Of a stretch of DNA of 64,000 bases, positions 59,563-64,000 are shown piece by piece. The notes beneath the pieces were generated by a model. It made no database searches. It was not told the DNA's origin and worked only from the letters and a program-made list of their open reading frames with translations. The position numbers and the translations under genes were made by a program. Source of the DNA: Gambelia wislizenii. Lineage: Eukaryota; Chordata; Lepidosauria; Squamata; Crotaphytidae. The stretch's first letter is position 1, and every line of letters starts with the position of its first letter. Location of the stretch: positions 86,211,001 through 86,275,000 of the forward strand of contig JAUMIR010000004.1 of assembly GCA_030847615.1 (NCBI GenBank), written 5' to 3'.

Positions 59563-61020
59563 CTAATTCGGAAAGGCCTGCCAAAAGAGATCCATCTTTA
59601 GTGCTTTTTTAAAGCTACTCAGGCTTGTCATCTGATGGATCTCATTCGGCAAGTCATTCCACAATTTGGGGGCGATTACCAAAAAGGCACTCTGGGAGGT
59701 TGCAGACAGCCTAGATTTTTGTGGCTGAAGCAAATTCCTCCCAGAGGACTGGAGTGCGTGGGGAGGATTGTATGGGAGGAGGCCGTTCCGGAGATAAGTT
59801 GGACCCAAACCATTTAGGGCTTTAAAGGTAATAACCAACACCTTATACTGGTCCTGGAAACTGATAGGCAGCCAGTGGAGAGATCTTAATAGTGGAGTTA
59901 TATGGTCTCTCCGAGATGTTCCCGACACCACTCTGGCTGCCATATTTTGAACCAACTGAAGTTTCCGGACCAAGCATGAGGGCAGCCCCATGTAGAGCGC
60001 ATTGCAGAAATCTTGACGAGAGGTTACCAGCGTGTGCACCACAGTCTTGAGGTCCTTTACTTCCAGGAAATAGCGCAGCTGGCGTATCAGCTGAAACTGA
60101 TAATAGGCGCTCCTGACTGTCACATTCACCTGACTCGTCATCTGAAGCGATGAATCAAGGAACACCCCCAGACTGCGAACACAGTCCTTAACGGAGAGCG
60201 TGACCCCGTCCAGGACTGGAGGTTGCAACCCAACTCCAGGTTTTGGGGCCGCTACCGTGAGCACCTCCGTTTTGTCTGGATTTAATCTCAATCTGTTTTT
60301 CCTCATCCAGCCCATTATTGCTTTAAGACAGTCATTAAGAGGAGAGACACCATCGGAATTTGAGGCCGACGCTCGGGACAAGGAGAAATAGAGCTGGGTG
60401 TCATCAGCGTACTGATAACACTCAGCCCCATAACTCCAAATAATCTCACCCAGCGGCTTCATATAGATGTTAAACAGCATCGGGGATAGGATGGCGCCCT
60501 GCGGAACACCACAAGTAAGCTCCTTTCTGCTGGAGCAACTGTCCCCGAGCAACACCCTCTGGGACCTGCCCGAGAGGAAGGACCGGAACCACTGGAGCTC
60601 AGTGCCTCCGATTCCTAACCCTCTCAGGCGATCCAATAGGATGCTATGATCTATTGTATCGAAAGCCGCTGAGATGTCTAAAAGCACCAACAGGGTCACA
60701 CTACCCCTGTTGATGCTTAGACGCAGGTCGTCGGTTAAGGCAACCATCGCAGTCTCAACTCCAAATCCCATCCTAAAGCCAGTTTGAAATGGGTCTAGAT
60801 AATCGGTTTCATCCAAGACTACTTGGAGTTGAAGCGCAACTGTCCTCTCGATCACTTTGCTCAAGAATGGTAACATAGAAACCGGCCTATAGTTGTTCAT
60901 GTCCAGGGGGTCAAGGGAAGATTTTTTCAGGAGCGGCCTAACAGCCGCTTTCTTTAAACAAGATGGAACACACCCTTCTCTGAGGGATGCATTGATGATG
61001 TCCTTAAGGAACACCATCAA
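59563..61020 (-). pseudogene. L2 reverse transcriptase, open 485-codon frame
   Basis: Motifs in order: AAVRPLLKK and NNYRPVSMLPFLSKVIE (residues 24-58), LLVLLDISAAFDTIDHSILL (110-129, first catalytic Asp), CGVPQGAILSPMLFNIYMKP (170-189), YQYADDTQLYFS (202-213, catalytic YADD), MRKNRLRLNPDKTEVL, then the C-terminal LHWLPISFQDQYKVLVITFK and VIAPKLWNDLPNEI. This would prime reverse transcription of L2 RNA at a nicked target. The catalytic residues are intact and the frame is open, but the upstream linker and endonuclease are in other frames, so the element is not expected to be active. Moderately young compared with the other L2 relics. Confidence 0.9.
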
Positions 61021-61697
61021 GGCAGTCCCCCCCCTGGATGGCCAGCCATGAAGGGCAAGGATCGAGAGGGCAGGTCGTCTTCTTCACCCTACCAAGTAGC
61101 TTGTCCACATCCTCGGTACTCACGGATTGAAATTGATCCAGTAAACTTACAACAACGGAGTTGCTGGACACCTTGTCAATTGTTTCTGTGAAATTCCTGG
61201 CATCTAAGTCGGCTCTTATCCGAGAGATTTTATCTGCAAAGAAATTGTTAAGCACGTCACAGCAGGCTGTCGTTGGGTTAAGCAACGGGTTCTGCGCAGG
61301 AATAACCTGCATCATCTCCCTTACCACCGTAAACAGCTCTGCTGGACGGGACTCTGCAGACGCAATACGTGCAGAGGAGAAGGATCTCTGCACTGCACGT
61401 ATTGCCTCTCGATAGGACCAAAGAAAGTTCCTATGACGAGTCCTGTCGGATAAGAGTCGAGTTTTCCGCCAGTTGCGCTCTAGTCATTGTCCAACTCGCT
61501 TCATTTTCCTAAGCTCTGTTGTATACCAATGCCTTACGGTTTGGAGCGGGTTGGAAAGGACGCTTGGGAGCGATCGTGTCGATAGTCTTGGTAAGGTCTG
61601 TGTTCCAGGTATTAACCAAAGCTTTGACCGGGTCACCGGCGTTACCAACCATTAAACCCTCCAAGGCTTTCTGGAATCCTCTTGGTTCCATTAGCCT

Positions 61698-62069
61698 TCA
61701 AGGGCGGACCATTTTAATGGGTCCACCACCCCCGGTGGGGCGGGAAAAAACTCTTAGTTCAGTCTTGACCAGGAAATGATCCGTCCATGACAATGCGGTG
61801 GTTTTTATAACCTCCGCCCACGGATATTCCTGCTCCGTACTAAAGACCACATCGAGGGTATGACCCGCACAATGTATGGGCCCAACAACCATTTGGGATA
61901 GGCCCATGTTTGTCATGGTTTCCACGAACTCCCGAGCCGCACCAGTCAGATTTGTCAAGCTGGTCTCGAGTGAGGAATGTTGAAGTTGCCCAAAACTAAA
62001 AGTCTGGGTGACTCCAACAACAGCTCTGAGACCAGCTGTGTCAGCTCGGTTAGGGAGTCTGCTAGACAA
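61698..62069 (-). pseudogene. L2 endonuclease remnant
   Basis: Minus-strand frame with SLETSLTNLTGAAREFVETM, LSQMVVGPIHCAGHTLDVVF and SWTDHFLVKTELRV. This is the C-terminal half of the APE-type endonuclease of L2 (family pattern: LGDFN, then THxxGHTLDLVF, then SDHxLV). The LGDFN block is replaced by a frame disturbance (FGQLQHS), and the catalytic SDH is TDH. The N-terminal half is missing. Confidence 0.75.
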
Positions 62070-62259
62070 TGGGGTGGTCGGTATACTAGCAAAATCCCGA
62101 AACTATCCCTGATCCTCAAGCTAAGGTACATACACTCAAAGTGGACTCATAGAGCATTCCCCCCAGTGTGGAATTCAACTAAGCCTTAAGCTGTGCTCTA
62201 TAGTCAATTCTGGCTTGAAGGCACCCAGCCACTCCCTGCCTTAACATTAAACTATTGAT

Positions 62260-62475
62260 GAGCTTTTTGAAAGTGGAAGAAACAGGAGAAAGGAGGAGAT
62301 TTACACTGGTCCTTGTGATGGCAGCGTTTATTCCCCGGCTTTTCTGCCAGTTTACAGTCAAAGGCCTGTCCAAGCAAAAATTTCTTTGCCTGTTGGAGAA
62401 AAGAAGCAGAGAGGGCGACAAAAGCCTAGGAGCAGCCACCAAGAAGGTCCTCTCTTTATCCTCTCCAGGCATGGC
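62260..62475 (-). mobile_element. L2 LINE 3'-proximal fragment, antisense
   Basis: Minus-strand text AAPRLLSPSLLLFSNRQRNF and complement of GAGGATAAAGAGAGGACCTT, matching the 'VFSVAAPxLW...FRRQVKxFL' end of L2 ORF2 as in 13340-13450. Short and frameshifted. Confidence 0.5.
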
Positions 62476-62639
62476 TGTGACAGGCCAAGAAAAAGACCTC
62501 CTCCAATATATATAGATTTTTTTTTTAAAAAAATATATATATATCAAAAGGGAAAAAATATATAGAAAAAAGAAAGAAAAAACATGGCAGAACATCACAG
62601 ATTCTTCTTCTGAGGGAATTGAAACTTTCCTCCAGTGCC
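62476..62639. repeat. AT-rich low-complexity sequence
   Basis: TATATATAGATTTTTTTTTT, AAATATATATATATC and adenine-rich runs; no coding signal. Confidence 0.7.
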
Positions 62640-63182
62640 TAGTATAGACAGTCCTTTCCGTTGTAGTTATTATATGCCATATTAACCTTTCAGTGTTTCC
62701 ATTCAAAGCCATATTAGGATCATATATTCCCAGCAAAAAGAATTCTGGAGACATGTCGATTTTAATCTTTATAATTCTTTGTATCTTAGATCAAATCATG
62801 AATCAAAAGTTTCCTTGCCCTATTACAATCCCACCATTGATAGGAAAAGGTGCCTTTCCCCCCGCTCCCTGACATTTCCAGCATTTGTTATTTGTATTAC
62901 CAGACATCTTTGCAATTCTTGCTGGAGAAGGCTTCAACTGGGGATATGCAGGCTGGGAGTTTTGGACATAGATATCTTTTATATTTCATCCAGATTTTGT
63001 ATATAGATTTTCCAATTGTGTGATTGTTAAACAGTCTCTGTACATTTGAAATTTTTGGTACCATAAAAAAAAAAGCCAGCTGAAGTACAGTTCGTGACCT
63101 TCTAGTGCTAAAAGCTTTGGATTGTCCAGAGTAAACCAAAGTTTAATCCACATCAGACAGCTTGCTTCATAATACATTTTTA
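62640..63182 (-). mobile_element. L1 LINE ORF2 C-terminal fragment, antisense
   Basis: The minus strand reads YEASCLMWIKLWFTLDNPKL, LALEGHELYFSWLFFLWYQK, then NNKCWKCQ, and in another frame GTFSYQWWDCNRARKLL. This is the L1 ORF2 C-terminal cysteine region (CWRC...HMWWxC in the family). One frameshift is visible near 62850. Only the 3' part is present. Confidence 0.8.
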
Positions 63183-63229
63183 TATCGGGGAGGCCTGGAT
63201 ATTCCTTCCAAAGCCTCCCTCTTCCTCAA

Positions 63230-64000
63230 ATCTGTCATTGGCTTAAGTTTTTCTTTTTGTAACTCAGACAGATTTTTCATACAGTCTGGACCCAAGCCAT
63301 GTAGAGCTTTATACGTCATAACCAGTAGTTTGAATTGTACCTGGAAACGGAATCAGTAGCTGGTGAAGATTTTGCAAAGCAGTAGTTGCATACAGTATTT
63401 CCTGTAACCAGCCTCAGTCATTAGTCAGGCTTAATATAAGGCTGATGTCTCCCAAGCATATTCCAAAGGCAGCCTCACATAAAATATGTTACAGTAATCC
63501 AAGAAGAATGTAATCAAGACAGGTGTCATTGTGGCTAGATCTGACATCTCTAGAGATGGTATCTGCTAGTATGCTAGCTTTAACTCTGCAAACACACTAC
63601 TGTCCACTGCTGAAACCAGGGACTCCTGCCTCGTGGATGAGTCATAGGGTACCCCCAAGCTATGAAACTGAGATTTCAAGGGGAGTGTGACCTCATCCAG
63701 CACAGACTGAATCCCTATTTCCTGATTTTCTTTTTAGCTTTCCAGGAGCACCTCTGTATTATCTGGATTAAGCTTCAGTTTATTTGCCCTCATATAGTCT
63801 GTTAATGGATAGAGGATACCATTTAGTACCAAAACAGCTTCCTTGGAATTAAATGAAAAGAAGAGCTAGATTTATGCAGCGTGGGTATGTTGGTGCTGCC
63901 AGACCCCCAGAGTCCAGAAAATTTGTCCCAGTTTTAGCTATATGTCAAATTGAGCCTTGAGGGCCAACAGCCAGAGTGTTGAACAGGACCTCCAAGACTT
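63230..64000 (-). mobile_element. L2 LINE fragment, antisense, continues past the window
   Basis: Plus-strand text TGGACCCAAGCCATGTAGAG, GGCAGCCTCACATAAAATAT and GATTAAGCTTCAGTTTATTT aligns with 59790-60320 of the L2 at 59325-62170, with many substitutions. It continues to TGTTGAACAGGACC near the right edge, equivalent to the 'LFN' region of the RT. Confidence 0.7.

Larger units (their letters stand above)
59325..62170 (-). mobile_element. L2 LINE, antisense, endonuclease to 3' end
   Basis: About 2.85 kb. The 3' end lies at 59325-59400 (minus strand TAAGCCGCCTCGATTG, then a TAATAATAAT-type tail). The RT frame is 61020-59563. A linker is at 61393-61004 and 61691-61509, and the remains of the APE-like endonuclease are at 62069-61698 and slightly beyond. 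The 5' end is truncated within the endonuclease. It is the best-preserved L2 in the window. Confidence 0.9.

Overview
The window reads as a repeat-rich stretch of a squamate-type (lizard or snake) nuclear genome. The reasons are the mixture of CR1, L2, L1 and RTE-like LINEs, DIRS tyrosine-recombinase retrotransposons, mariner and pogo-like DNA transposons, tRNA-headed and 5S-rRNA-headed SINEs sharing one body, and an AT-rich background broken by GC-rich DIRS copies. I recognise no complete host gene. One short candidate host terminal exon (33790-33911, +) is the only non-transposon coding signal I would defend, and only weakly. There are no functional rRNA or tRNA genes and no CRISPR array.

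Layout: 1-3652 is the 3' part of a decayed DIRS copy (called C here; its left end lies outside the window). 3.7-19.6 kb is intergenic or intronic DNA with pogo-like MITEs, three antisense CR1 fragments, one sense L2 fragment and a nested hairpin/direct-repeat block at 9.7-10.9 kb. 19617-26009 is DIRS copy A, complete from end to end. 26-45.8 kb holds MITEs, SINEs, a CR1 tail, the candidate exon, an L2 relic and a full-length but broken mariner (44044-45364). 45897-52118 is DIRS copy B, also complete and with all three reading frames open. 52.2-64 kb is a pile of MITEs, SINEs, an RTE-like fragment, an L1 3' fragment and several antisense L2 fragments, one with an open 485-codon reverse transcriptase frame.

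The main system is the pair of DIRS elements. Each has an ORF1 (gag-like, basic RG-rich tail, no zinc knuckle seen), a +1-shifted RT / RNase H / methyltransferase-like ORF, and a tyrosine recombinase ORF that is in ORF1's frame and stays open across the whole RT ORF. Each is bounded by inverted terminal repeats and carries an internal complementary region (ICR) just after the recombinase gene. The ICR matches both outer ends, as expected if it templates closing of a circular intermediate that the recombinase then inserts. In both copies the ICR halves match the ends almost without change, so both look recent. Copy B sits in a short palindromic MITE, so its empty site can be inferred, and the target shares ATTCTG with the circle junction.

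Most coding strength therefore belongs to retrotransposons. The remaining DNA is host sequence of unknown gene context plus old repeats, listed below segment by segment.
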